The position numbers and the translations under genes were made by a program. A DNA stretch of 64,000 bases. Origin: a virus. The notes under the pieces are model-generated. The model made no database searches. It worked only from the letters and a program-made list of their open reading frames with translations, and was not told where the DNA came from. This document shows positions 1-6,247 of this stretch, in pieces (within the stretch, counting starts at the first letter, position 1; every line of letters begins with the position of its first letter). The DNA is taken from the IMG/VR virus record IMGVR_UViG_3300032288_003197, positions 1 through 64,000 of that record; one strand, 5' to 3'.

Positions 1-306
1 AGTTTCAAAGGTTTGCCGTTGTGCTGATTGATCCCACAACAGGCACACAAGTATTCACGTTTTCTAGCGGGTTCTCTGAGCGGAACTGCTGATGCGGGCG
101 GCAGCCCCAGACTGTGATCTTGCGCATCATGCGGTGTGCGCTGTTTGACCAGTCCATCTATGCGACGTTGAATAAACGATTTTTGATTTAATCGTGTGTG
201 TTCAGATACTTCACAATCGCGACTACAAAACCCAGGGGTAATTTTTTCTTGGGATCTGGTGTATGCTTGGTTGCAATAACCACAGTAGTGTTGAAAGTAA
301 ATGCTC
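1..306 (-). CDS. HNH homing endonuclease, 5' part (runs off left edge)
   Basis: Open frame starting at ATG 306 and continuing beyond base 1. The first residues carry a CxxC...CxxxC zinc ribbon (CGYC, then FCSRDC), and the frame reaches a second CACCGI-NQHNGKPLK stretch that matches the CEECGI-NVYNGKPLS segment just before the HNH core of the endonuclease at 2474-2980. The catalytic His-Asn-His part would lie outside the window. The start codon is in the 3' arm of a short hairpin (301-306 with 322-327) whose loop holds a near-late promoter, AATAAATA on the minus strand. It follows tRNA-Cys directly. Confidence 0.75.
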
Positions 307-319
307 ATACTGTATTTAT

Positions 320-397
320 TGGAGCATCGGGCTGGATTTGAACCAGCGAATCAACGGATTTGCAATCCGCGCCATTAGACCGCTCTGGTACCGATGC
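320..397 (-). tRNA. tRNA-Cys(GCA)
   Basis: Seven-pair acceptor GCATCGG/CCGATGC, anticodon loop TTGCAAA, T-loop TTCAAAT, U73 discriminator as expected for Cys, CCA encoded at 320-322. Confidence 0.93.
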
Positions 398-403
398 ATT
401 GTT

Positions 404-478
404 TGGTAGGTGGTGACGGGATCGAACCGCCGACAGCTGCCGTGTAAAGACAGAGTTCTACCGCTGAACTAACCACCC
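404..478 (-). tRNA. tRNA-Val(TAC)
   Basis: Acceptor GGGTGGT/ACCACCT, anticodon loop TTTACAC, T-loop TTCGATC, A73 and encoded CCA. Confidence 0.92.
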
Positions 479-486
479 AAATTGCG

Positions 487-648
487 TTATTGTTTGGTGC
501 GTTTGCTGCCGCGCAGTTCGCTTTCAAGAATGCGAACATAGTCCCGAACAAATTCACCGCGATGGTGATCATCAAGAATCTTTGCAGCTATGCGTTTTAC
601 ACTCTTGGGGAGCTTCACTGCTCGTGGATCATAACCTCTGCATGTCAT
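487..648 (-). CDS. Conserved-looking small phage protein (53 aa)
   Basis: A 53-residue frame starting MTCRGYDPRAV and ending in a basic tail. I chose ATG 648 because the longer frame upstream would run through tRNA-Pro. It is charged (KLPKSVKR, a DDHHRGEF segment), has no membrane segment, and lies between tRNA-Val and tRNA-Pro on the same strand. An AGAAAGAG stretch sits upstream as a weak ribosome site. No function recognised. Confidence 0.65.
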   Translation of the reverse strand: MTCRGYDPRAVKLPKSVKRIAAKILDDHHRGEFVRDYVRILESELRGSKRTKQ

Positions 649-667
649 ATCTACTCTTTCTAAAAAA

Positions 668-744
668 TGGTCGGAGTACAAGGATTCGAACCTTGGACCC
701 CCTGGTCCCAAACCAGGTGCGCTACCAGACTGCGCCACACTCCG
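668..744 (-). tRNA. tRNA-Pro(TGG)
   Basis: Anticodon loop TTTGGGA on a five-pair CCTGG/CCAGG stem, T-loop TTCGAAT, encoded CCA at 668-670. Confidence 0.93.
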
Positions 745-751
745 AATAAAC

Positions 752-961
752 TTACTTTAACTTTGGATCAATGCTTTTGTCAACTTCATGCGACTCTGCA
801 AACCGTTGTGGTTGGTCCATCCACATGGGAAAAAACTTCCACCCAAAACTTTTCCAGTATTTGTGAATGATGTTATTGATGAGCACTGCTCCAGCAACAA
901 TCACAATCAAACCCATCATTATCAAAATGCTTGCTGCTAAAAACACAGCTGACTGATCCAT
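752..961 (-). CDS. Small membrane protein
   Basis: About 69 residues, MDQSAVFLAAS..., with one long hydrophobic segment (roughly residues 6-32) followed by a basic, aromatic patch (HKYWKSFGWKFF) and a soluble tail. ATG 961 or 967 are both possible; an AAAGGAA ribosome site precedes 967. One-pass topology with the basic side inside is expected. It sits between tRNA-Pro and tRNA-Gly. No family recognised. Confidence 0.6.
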   Translation of the reverse strand: MDQSAVFLAASILIMMGLIVIVAGAVLINNIIHKYWKSFGWKFFPMWMDQPQRFAESHEVDKSIDPKLK

Positions 962-977
962 GTTCATGTTATTCCTT

Positions 978-1051
978 TGGAGCGGGGCAGGAGAATCGAA
1001 CTCCTCGCATGAGCTTGGAAGGCTCAGGTATTACCACTATACGAGCCCCGC
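978..1051 (-). tRNA. tRNA-Gly(TCC)
   Basis: Acceptor GCGGGGC/GCCCCGC, anticodon loop CTTCCAA, U73, encoded CCA. Confidence 0.93.
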
Positions 1052-1065
1052 GTTGCAATTTAGTT

Positions 1066-1094
1066 ATTGTACGACAACTCGTCATTGTCGTCAA
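1066..1094 (-). promoter_or_regulatory. Early (sigma70-type) promoter in tRNA array
   Basis: TTGACG, 17-base spacer, TACAAT on the minus strand, placed between tRNA-Met/Ile(CAT) and tRNA-Gly. It would serve tRNA-Gly and the genes beyond. Confidence 0.6.
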
Positions 1095-1100
1095 CACATT

Positions 1101-1177
1101 TGGTGGTGAAGGTCAGGATCGAACTGACGACCTCAGGGTTATGAATCCTGCGCTCTCACCGGCTGAGCTACATCACC
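1101..1177 (-). tRNA. tRNA with CAT anticodon (Met or Ile2)
   Basis: Anticodon loop TTCATAA with an A-C mismatch closing the stem; G1-C72, so not the initiator. A second non-initiator CAT tRNA lies at 14413-14489, so this one could be the lysidine-modified Ile(AUA) reader. Encoded CCA. Confidence 0.85.
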
Positions 1178-1178
1178 A

Positions 1179-1253
1179 TGGGGTGTCGTATGAGAATCGA
1201 ACTCATGATAGCGGAATCACAACCCGCGGTTTTACCACTAAACTAACGTCACC
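1179..1253 (-). tRNA. tRNA-His(GTG)
   Basis: Anticodon loop TTGTGAT and the extra G-1 facing C73 that marks tRNA-His; one A-A mismatch in the acceptor stem. Encoded CCA. Confidence 0.9.
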
Positions 1254-1287
1254 ATATAGAAACACACTACAACAATAGGTTTTTATA

Positions 1288-1361
1288 TGGTAGGGGTGCA
1301 GGGGAACGATCCCTGTTTTACTGGTTAAAAGCCAGTTACTTCACCTTAAAGTTTCACCCCC
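1288..1361 (-). tRNA. tRNA-Lys(TTT) with altered T-loop
   Basis: Anticodon loop CTTTTAA on a perfect ACTGG/CCAGT stem, A73, encoded CCA. The T-stem CAGGG/CCCTG is perfect but the loop reads ATCGTTC where TTCGATC is usual: the bases at 54 and 58 are exchanged. Confidence 0.85.
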
Positions 1362-1436
1362 TGGGTTTATCACTCTTGTCACTGTCCATGGGACTCTCCT
1401 TTTAATTAAACTTTTGATGCAATCTGTAAATATTGC

Positions 1437-2234
1437 ATGTCAGATATCACAGTAATTTTTCAAAATCAACCGCCAATACATATCAAACTCTATGATACTG
1501 CTGCTGCCGCGCATTGGCGCAAACTGTTTGTTCAAAACTATCAACAAAAATTTCCACTGTTTCGGGACATGCAAAAATATACCTGGAAATATCTTGAACA
1601 TCTAGTAGATCAGGCAAACAAAACATGTGGATGGAATTTTACAACACAAATTCAAAATCTTCAAGACACAGTGGATTTGCACAAACACATTGAAGTCACG
1701 TTGGCCAACGGATATCAAAACATCCCATCTGACTGGGACCACTTGCTGGACGAGTTACATTTTGCCTTGCATACTGTCCAGCAAACAAAACTGTCTAACA
1801 TATCACGCCGTGGTAACTTTCTTCAAATTGAGTGGTTCAACGATGATTATGTTCCATTACCAGAAGATTTTGTGTTTACATCAAATCTTCAATTTGGAGA
1901 TCTAAGACTTCAAAATGCCTATGTGGGGCACATCCCGTTACAGATTTTTGAACAAAATGATTTTGCCAATGTTTTTCAAACTTGTCGATTTCATGACAGA
2001 ATCAAACCGGGACTAAACATTACAATTTTTTCAGGCAACCGTGTACTACCCAACATCGAAACCTATACTCAATGGTGGAATACTCATGCCCCAGAGTTTG
2101 TCAAATATCATGGCTGGAACAAAATTATGTACTACACTGGACATCCAATCATTGGGCAAGTTGTCAACACCGATGATCTTGCCAAGGTTGCCACATGTGC
2201 CGAAGTATTAGAACTTCAAGAAGTGATTTACTGA
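1437..2234 (+). CDS. Unknown phage protein (265 aa), lone plus-strand gene
   Basis: The only convincing plus-strand gene of the window. It starts MSDITVIFQNQPP and ends 11 bases before tRNA-Leu. The product is acidic-aromatic, without signal peptide or membrane segment; a conserved-looking WDHLLDELHFALH helix lies near residue 100. No Shine-Dalgarno sequence is visible before ATG 1437, and no clear promoter in 1362-1436. It faces the minus-strand tRNA genes on both sides. No family recognised; enzyme or virion role cannot be told. Confidence 0.7.
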   Translation: MSDITVIFQNQPPIHIKLYDTAAAAHWRKLFVQNYQQKFPLFRDMQKYTWKYLEHLVDQANKTCGWNFTTQIQNLQDTVDLHKHIEVTLANGYQNIPSDWDHLLDELHFALHTVQQTKLSNISRRGNFLQIEWFNDDYVPLPEDFVFTSNLQFGDLRLQNAYVGHIPLQIFEQNDFANVFQTCRFHDRIKPGLNITIFSGNRVLPNIETYTQWWNTHAPEFVKYHGWNKIMYYTGHPIIGQVVNTDDLAKVATCAEVLELQEVIY

Positions 2235-2244
2235 TTTAAAAATT

Positions 2245-2325
2245 TGGTACCCCAGACGGGATTTGAACCCGCATTTAAATTTCTCCTTTTGAGAGAGACG
2301 ACTTTGCCAATTTGTCTACTGGGGC
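2245..2325 (-). tRNA. tRNA-Leu(CAA)
   Basis: Acceptor GCCCCAG/CTGGGGT, anticodon loop CTCAAAA, enlarged variable region, T-loop TTCAAAT, A73, encoded CCA. Confidence 0.88.
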
Positions 2326-2332
2326 ACAAAAA

Positions 2333-2408
<76 letters not shown>

Positions 2409-2415
2409 ATTGTAT

Positions 2416-2491
2416 TGGCTCCCCGACCTGGATTCGAACCAGGCTTCACGGATTAACAGTCCGCCGCCTTCACCTAGATTGCTCTCGGGGA
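2416..2491 (-). tRNA. tRNA-Asn(GTT)
   Basis: Anticodon loop CTGTTAA, G73, encoded CCA. The 5' 18 bases (2474-2491) overlap the end of the HNH gene. Confidence 0.92.
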
Positions 2492-2980
2492 ATTTAATTT
2501 TTTGTATCTTATATTTTTTGCTCGGTGTGTCGGTGTTTGACTATGACAGTTCGGACACAAGATACGCAAGTTTTCAATTTTATTATTAACGTTGTTTCCG
2601 TCTATGTGATCTAATTCTAATGATAATGGCTTGCCGTTGTAAACATTGCTAATTCCACATTCTTCGCAAGTATGATTGCGTTCAACTAACAATCTTCTTC
2701 GCAATGAATCATGGGCCATTTCTTCGTGTGGACGACTCCAAGATTTTGCTCTATGAATTGCAGAAGTTTTTCTTTGGGCTTCCGCTTTATCATACTTTAA
2801 CATCTTTTGAGCATTAATTTCTTTGCGCTGTGCTTCGGTAGTATCAGAATAAAAGTCCAACATTGCCTTGCGCTTTTTTTCTTTAGATTTGTCTGTAAAA
2901 GTCCTGCTGTTAGCACAACTTCGGCTGCAAAACAAACCTTGTTTTTCATGAACCATGCTGCATTTTGGACATGCTTTCAT
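2474..2980 (-). CDS. HNH homing endonuclease
   Basis: 168 residues. N-terminal zinc ribbon (CPKCS...FCSRSC), a long basic helical linker rich in AQRK, then CEECGIS...LELDHIDGNN...NLRILCPNCHSQT, an HNH core with the DH pair, Asn and final His plus two CxxC metal knuckles. Free-standing genes of this kind are mobile in T4-like phages and cut cognate genomes. It lies inside the tRNA array and its last codons run into tRNA-Asn. The GGAGG ribosome site is locked in the hairpin annotated at 2984-3021, whose loop holds a late promoter; this suggests expression only late in infection. Confidence 0.88.
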   Translation of the reverse strand: MKACPKCSMVHEKQGLFCSRSCANSRTFTDKSKEKKRKAMLDFYSDTTEAQRKEINAQKMLKYDKAEAQRKTSAIHRAKSWSRPHEEMAHDSLRRRLLVERNHTCEECGISNVYNGKPLSLELDHIDGNNVNNKIENLRILCPNCHSQTPTHRAKNIRYKKLNSPRAI

Positions 2981-2983
2981 ATT

Positions 2984-3021
2984 GAACCTCCGATACTTTT
3001 ATTTATATCTTTCGGAGGTTC
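2984..3021 (-). promoter_or_regulatory. Ribosome-site hairpin with late promoter TATAAATA in its loop
   Basis: Perfect 10-pair stem (2984-2993 with 3012-3021), 18-base loop. The 3' arm on the minus strand contains the GGAGG site seven bases before the HNH start at 2980; the loop contains TATAAATA (3007-3000), the T4 late consensus. Read-through early RNA would fold and hide the site, while RNA begun at the late promoter lacks the 5' arm. Confidence 0.75.
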
Positions 3022-3035
3022 GACGCTAGATAACT

Positions 3036-3110
3036 TGGTGCCCCGGGGGTGAATCGAACACCCGACCTCGGATTACAAAACCGATGTTTTACCACTAGAA
3101 CTAACGGGGC
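3036..3110 (-). tRNA. tRNA-Thr(TGT)
   Basis: Anticodon loop TTTGTAA, T-loop TTCGATT, A73, encoded CCA; one T-T mismatch at the top of the anticodon stem. Confidence 0.9.
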
Positions 3111-3119
3111 TAAATTTTT

Positions 3120-3209
3120 TGGCGGAGAGTTAGGGAGTCGAACCCTATCAGCGGCTCGTCACCACCGCGGGATTAGCAATCCCGTGCCTTACCATCCGGC
3201 CCACTCTCC
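3120..3209 (-). tRNA. tRNA-Ser(GCT)
   Basis: Class II tRNA with long variable arm, anticodon loop TTGCTAA, G73, encoded CCA. Confidence 0.93.
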
Positions 3210-3218
3210 GTCTACGCT

Positions 3219-3247
3219 ATTATATAGTCGACACTGTTGTGTGTCAA
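3219..3247 (-). promoter_or_regulatory. Early promoter, consensus TTGACA-N17-TATAAT
   Basis: Exact consensus hexamers with a 17-base spacer on the minus strand, between tRNA-Ile and tRNA-Ser; expected to drive tRNA-Ser, tRNA-Thr and possibly read-through into the HNH leader. Confidence 0.8.
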
Positions 3248-3255
3248 CAAAATCT

Positions 3256-3332
3256 TGGTGCCTGTTCGTGGTCTCGAACCACGGACCCCCGCGTTATCAA
3301 CACGGTGCTCTAACCAACTGAGCTAAACAGGC
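3256..3332 (-). tRNA. tRNA-Ile(GAT)
   Basis: Anticodon loop TTGATAA, acceptor GCCTGTT/AACAGGC, T-loop TTCGAGA, A73, encoded CCA. Confidence 0.93.
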
Positions 3333-3335
3333 CAC

Positions 3336-3410
3336 TGGCAGGGGATGATGGGATCGAACCACCGAATGTCTGAATCAAAATCAGATGCCTTACCACTTGG
3401 CGAATCCCCT
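3336..3410 (-). tRNA. tRNA-Gln(TTG)
   Basis: Anticodon loop TTTTGAT on TCTGA/TCAGA, G73, encoded CCA. Confidence 0.92.
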
Positions 3411-3417
3411 ACAAACA

Positions 3418-3492
3418 TGGCATCCCGCCAGGGATTCGAACCCCGTCCCACGGTTTTGGAGACCGTCATGCTGCCGTTGACACCAGCGAGAT
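3418..3492 (-). tRNA. tRNA-Trp(CCA)
   Basis: Anticodon loop CTCCAAA on ACGGT/ACCGT, G73, encoded CCA. Confidence 0.93.
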
Positions 3493-3499
3493 ACAAATA

Positions 3500-3575
3500 T
3501 GGTGGAGGTAAACGGGATCGAACCGATGACCCCCTGCTTGCAAAGCAGGTGCTCTCCCAGCTGAGCTATACCCCC
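3500..3575 (-). tRNA. tRNA-Ala(TGC)
   Basis: Anticodon loop TTTGCAA on CCTGC/GCAGG, A73, encoded CCA. Confidence 0.93.
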
Positions 3576-3595
3576 AAACTTTTAACACACTCTTG

Positions 3596-3785
3596 AGAAT
3601 GTGTGTATTAAAGCATACTAGCCGCTCTGTTTCTTCTGTATGCCTACAGATTGTATCCATTCGTCTAATATGCTTTAATACGCTGTGATTTTTCACACCA
3701 CACAAGGTGCTCCATCCCACAGGCCGCCCATTTGCAACTGTTTAGAGTGTGTTGCAGGATCGCGTTTCCTGGTCGCACTTGGAGA
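3596..3785 (-). ncRNA. Structured intergenic region with long hairpin
   Basis: No credible reading frame. A 13-pair perfect inverted repeat (3605-3617 with 3669-3681), extendable by several pairs on both sides, encloses about 50 bases; a second hairpin pairs TGCAAC with GTTGCA near 3735-3760. The strand is uncertain; minus is assumed from its neighbours. It may be a small RNA or a processing signal between tRNA-Ala and the next gene. Confidence 0.4.
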
Positions 3786-3959
3786 TCAAAGATCAAAAAT
3801 TCGAGCTTTGGATTCTCTCTGGTTTACTTTTTCACGAAATGCTCGAGCTCGTTCATACTTTTCATCAATCAGTTTGCGAAACTGTTCCTCGGTAAGGTGA
3901 TTTTCAGTAGTGAATTTGATCTCTCGCATGCGTTTTCTAAAATCAATTTTTTCCTTCAT
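3786..3959 (-). CDS. Small charged protein (57 aa)
   Basis: MKEKIDFRKRMREIKF..., almost entirely charged helix, with EEQFRKLIDEKYERARAFREKV in the middle. ATG 3959 is chosen because a terminator hairpin ends just upstream and the longer frame would run through it. No membrane segment, no recognised family; a small phage regulator or host-binding protein is only a guess. Confidence 0.55.
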   Translation of the reverse strand: MKEKIDFRKRMREIKFTTENHLTEEQFRKLIDEKYERARAFREKVNQRESKARIFDL

Positions 3960-3969
3960 AATCTTTTGC

Positions 3970-4002
3970 AAAACAAAAAACCCAGGGTGTTTAGTCCTGG
4001 GT
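3970..4002 (-). terminator. Intrinsic terminator
   Basis: Minus strand ACCCAGG, 8-base loop, CCTGGGT, then TTTTTTGTTTT. It ends the short unit that starts at the promoter at 4152-4180. Confidence 0.8.
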
Positions 4003-4030
4003 CCTGGGGTAAGATACAGTTGTATGTTAC

Positions 4031-4141
4031 TTAGGACCCTGAGCCTCCTGGAATGCTGTTCAAGCCTGTAAATGTGCGTGGCCAGACTGATGTCTGAGGC
4101 ATCGCAGATTTTTGTAGCACTGAACACATTGTATGTTTCAT
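4031..4141 (-). CDS. Possible 36-residue leaderless peptide or small RNA
   Basis: A frame MKHTMCSVLQKSAMPQ... ends at 4031. The promoter TTGACA-N17-TACAAT would start RNA close to 4145, so the AUG would be within a few bases of the 5' end, and the AGGA before it would not be transcribed. With the terminator at 3970-4002 the transcript is about 170 bases, so this may equally be a small RNA. Several AGGA motifs occur near its 3' end. Confidence 0.4.
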   Translation of the reverse strand: MKHTMCSVLQKSAMPQTSVWPRTFTGLNSIPGGSGS

Positions 4142-4151
4142 CTTAAGTCCT

Positions 4152-4180
4152 ATTGTACTTTATTTATGATTGTTTGTCAA
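4152..4180 (-). promoter_or_regulatory. Early promoter TTGACA-N17-TACAAT
   Basis: Hexamers at 4180-4175 and 4157-4152 on the minus strand, spacer 17. A CATAAATA string lies in the spacer and is probably coincidental. Confidence 0.7.
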
Positions 4181-4209
4181 CCAAGAATTGATTCCGTGTT
4201 ACGCGGAAT

Positions 4210-4284
4210 TGGTTGCGGGGGGAGGAATCGAACCTCCGGCTTCCAGGTTATGAGCCTGGCGGTCTACCGCTGACGTACCCCGCG
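4210..4284 (-). tRNA. Initiator tRNA-fMet(CAT)
   Basis: Anticodon loop CTCATAA on CCAGG/CCTGG. The acceptor CGCGGGG/CCCCGCA leaves C1 facing A72, the initiator hallmark. A73 and encoded CCA. Confidence 0.88.
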
Positions 4285-4312
4285 ATATGTTATAAATCAA
4301 ACAAGTTGTTGG

Positions 4313-5173
4313 TCAGCCCGGAAACCAATCTTTTTCTTCGTCGAACTTGTAGTTGTCTGGCAGTACAACCTTGTTTGAATGATCAACCAAATCAAGCAAT
4401 TGAGGTTTGGGAACCCCAGTAATTCTAATTTGTCTTCTACGTGAAGTGCAAACCGGAACTCCATGCAAAAAGTAATCACTGGACAAATACACCGGATCGT
4501 TGGATTTCAAAACTGTTTTGTTGTCAGCACCGTCCAAACTCCACCACAGTGGAACACCGCCATCACTGAGATTTAGCACCATGATCACATGTCCTTGTTG
4601 ATATACACCATTGTTGACACCTAAATTTTTAGTAAATGATGTTCCACTATCAAATTCATATCTCAAGTCGCGATGTATGCAGGCAAACGATCCCGGCTCC
4701 ATGCTTACGCAATGTATACTTACAATTCTTTGAAACGGTAATTTTTTTAAAATAAATTCTACAATTTTTAATTGCTTGAACTCGGGTTTTAACTTGTACA
4801 ATCTATGCAAATGATGATTGCGCATGGTAGAACCGCCTATGCCAGCACGTAGTTTTACATACTCACTATCTGAGTCAACAAGGTGAAGTTCCAATAATTG
4901 AGTTATATCAAATTGAGGAATCCCATCAGAAATACCACATTCTGTTTCCACACTGATCTTATCATACAAGTCTGGATCTACCATGCCCCAACTTTGATTG
5001 AGTTGCCGGGTGTTACTCCAAACTGATTCAAGAGATCTTATTTGTCGTGCCGCTGGTAAAATACAATTATCATATTCATCGATAAAAATTGTAGGATCAA
5101 AATCAATGTTGAGTTTTGCGTAGGCAAAATTTGCAAATGGGTGCATGGGGTATTTATTGGTACAAAGTCGCAT
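4313..5173 (-). CDS. 2-oxoglutarate/Fe(II) oxygenase-like protein
   Basis: 286 residues. The second half has a double-stranded beta-helix signature: IHRDLRYEF (His-x-Asp metal pair), a VLNLSDGGVPLWWSLDG strand pair, then FLHGVPVCTSRRRQIRITG with the second His and the Arg expected to hold the 2-oxoglutarate carboxylate. This resembles aspartyl/asparaginyl hydroxylase-type folds found in T4-like phages. The substrate is unknown; protein, nucleic acid base or small molecule are all open. No signal peptide. Starts 19 bases from the end of the structured RNA region. Confidence 0.65.
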   Translation of the reverse strand: MRLCTNKYPMHPFANFAYAKLNIDFDPTIFIDEYDNCILPAARQIRSLESVWSNTRQLNQSWGMVDPDLYDKISVETECGISDGIPQFDITQLLELHLVDSDSEYVKLRAGIGGSTMRNHHLHRLYKLKPEFKQLKIVEFILKKLPFQRIVSIHCVSMEPGSFACIHRDLRYEFDSGTSFTKNLGVNNGVYQQGHVIMVLNLSDGGVPLWWSLDGADNKTVLKSNDPVYLSSDYFLHGVPVCTSRRRQIRITGVPKPQLLDLVDHSNKVVLPDNYKFDEEKDWFPG

Positions 5174-5191
5174 TTCAAACTATTACAACTT

Positions 5192-5411
5192 CAATTTGTT
5201 TTGGTCAAACTGGTCGTCTTCTGCTTTGCGTTTAAAGGTACACAATGCTTGTGTGTAAAGCATGGTCTTCCTTCCAGGCACATGGACTGACTGTGACTAG
5301 CAGTCCAGAACTTAATCCCCAGCGGCCCTGGATTCAGTATTGTCCTCAGCAGATAGGCCCGTCGTCATCGAGTTTTTGACACAGACAGACCAGTTTGACC
5401 AAAACAAATTG
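5192..5411 (-). ncRNA. Structured RNA region, 3' element closed by 24-pair stem
   Basis: A perfect 24-base inverted repeat (5192-5215 with 5388-5411) closes about 170 bases that hold further hairpins: ACACAA/TTGTGT, TGCTTT/AAAGCA, GGACTG/CAGTCC and CCAG/CTGG. There is no reading frame of note. The outer stem reaches into the CCA end of the adjacent tRNA, so the two are probably parts of one precursor. Together with 5519-5884 it forms a nearly 700-base structured RNA region, of the size and setting of GOLLD RNAs (lake-derived, phage-borne, next to tRNAs). That name is inferred and untested. Confidence 0.6.
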
Positions 5412-5510
5412 GTAGGAGTGGTGGGAATCGAACCCACATTCGCCGCCTTATCTAGACGGTGCTTACGAGGATATAAATCTCGCCCTTAGGCCAATATTAG
5501 CAACACTCCC
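5410..5510 (-). tRNA. Class II tRNA, apparent anticodon TAT (Ile?) inside structured RNA
   Basis: Acceptor GGGAGTG/CACTCCT, T-arm GTGGG-TTCGATT-CCCAC, A73 and encoded CCA are sound. The anticodon arm CGAGA/CCTCG has an A-C mismatch and loop TTTATAT, giving TAT. A long variable arm (CCGTC/GGCGG stem) makes it class II, which is not expected for Ile; a nine-base loop reading TTA is an alternative. Confidence 0.7.
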
Positions 5511-5518
5511 ATTATTCT

Positions 5519-5884
5519 CATAGTCAAGCACCGAGAGATGCCGATTTGTCAACAAAGGTGCTTCCTCTGACAAGCGAATAGCAGTTATATCAGGACCTGT
5601 TCCTCGCACAGTTAGGCCCGCATAGTGACAGCGTCCCGTCACGATACCTGTATCGATGCTTGACTATAAAAACAAAAATGCTCTGCATCCCCCGGCGGTA
5701 ATTGTACTGCATCAAGTACCAGGAACCCCCAGCACCATCACACACAGCTTCCACCCGCTTCACGACAGGGACCGTTATCGTATTGCCAACGCTGTTTAGG
5801 CTAGAACAGTACCGCCCGTGAGTGTCATCTCACTTCTCATCGTCTGGGACCAGACTATCCAGTGACGCTGGAACGTTTGTTTGC
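5519..5884 (-). ncRNA. Structured RNA region, 5' elements (GOLLD-like candidate)
   Basis: A domain of about 150 bases is closed by an 11-12 pair inverted repeat (about 5519-5530 with 5655-5667) and holds hairpins GTGAC/GTCAC, CGATA/TATCG and TTTGT/ACAAA. The following 5668-5884 part contains GTCTGG/CCAGAC, GTGAG/CTCAC, CTGTT/AACAG, GCTC/GAGC and a long-range GGCGGTA/TACCGCC pairing. Three reading directions show no gene. The density of perfect stems over 360 bases points to a folded RNA rather than spacer DNA. It starts at the stop codon of the gene at 5885. Confidence 0.6.
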
Positions 5885-6073
5885 TCACCGAACTGGCGAG
5901 CGTAATTTAAATGTTGGTGACGGTGTCAAGTTCTCTGGCGGCTTGACAACCACAGTGTTGGACTGTCGATAATCTCGAAAAATTTCCAACACCAACCATG
6001 CCCATACTGCTATAGAAGTCACAGCGATCATGCTCAAAAGAACGATGCCAAACCAATGCATAATAGTCGTCAT
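5885..6073 (-). CDS. Small membrane protein (62 aa)
   Basis: MTTIMHWFGIVLLSM..., with one hydrophobic segment over residues 7-31 followed by a basic/acidic tail rich in Pro. ATG 6073 is chosen; the longer frame would include tRNA-Asp and tRNA-Tyr. Resembles in plan the small membrane protein at 752-961. No family recognised. Confidence 0.6.
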   Translation of the reverse strand: MTTIMHWFGIVLLSMIAVTSIAVWAWLVLEIFRDYRQSNTVVVKPPENLTPSPTFKLRSPVR

Positions 6074-6084
6074 GTTGTATTTAA

Positions 6085-6161
6085 TGGCGCACCGTAGGGG
6101 ACTTGAACCCCTGACCCCTTGCGTGACAGGCAAGTGCGCTGACCAACTGCGCCAACGGTGC
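6085..6161 (-). tRNA. tRNA-Asp(GTC)
   Basis: Anticodon loop CTGTCAC on CTTGC/GCAAG, G73, encoded CCA. Confidence 0.93.
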
Positions 6162-6162
6162 A

Positions 6163-6247
6163 TGGTGGAGATGATTGGGATCGAACCAATTGTGACCGAA
6201 GTCGGCGGATTTACAGTCCGCTGCCATACCATTACGGCGGCACCTCC
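6163..6247 (-). tRNA. tRNA-Tyr(GTA)
   Basis: Class II variable arm, anticodon loop CTGTAAA on GCGGA/TCCGC, A73, encoded CCA. Confidence 0.93.

Noticed and set aside
931-1278. Plus-strand frame across tRNA genes
   Set aside because: It runs through tRNA-Gly, tRNA-Met/Ile and tRNA-His; similar frames across other tRNAs (2244, 3049, 3345) are shadows.
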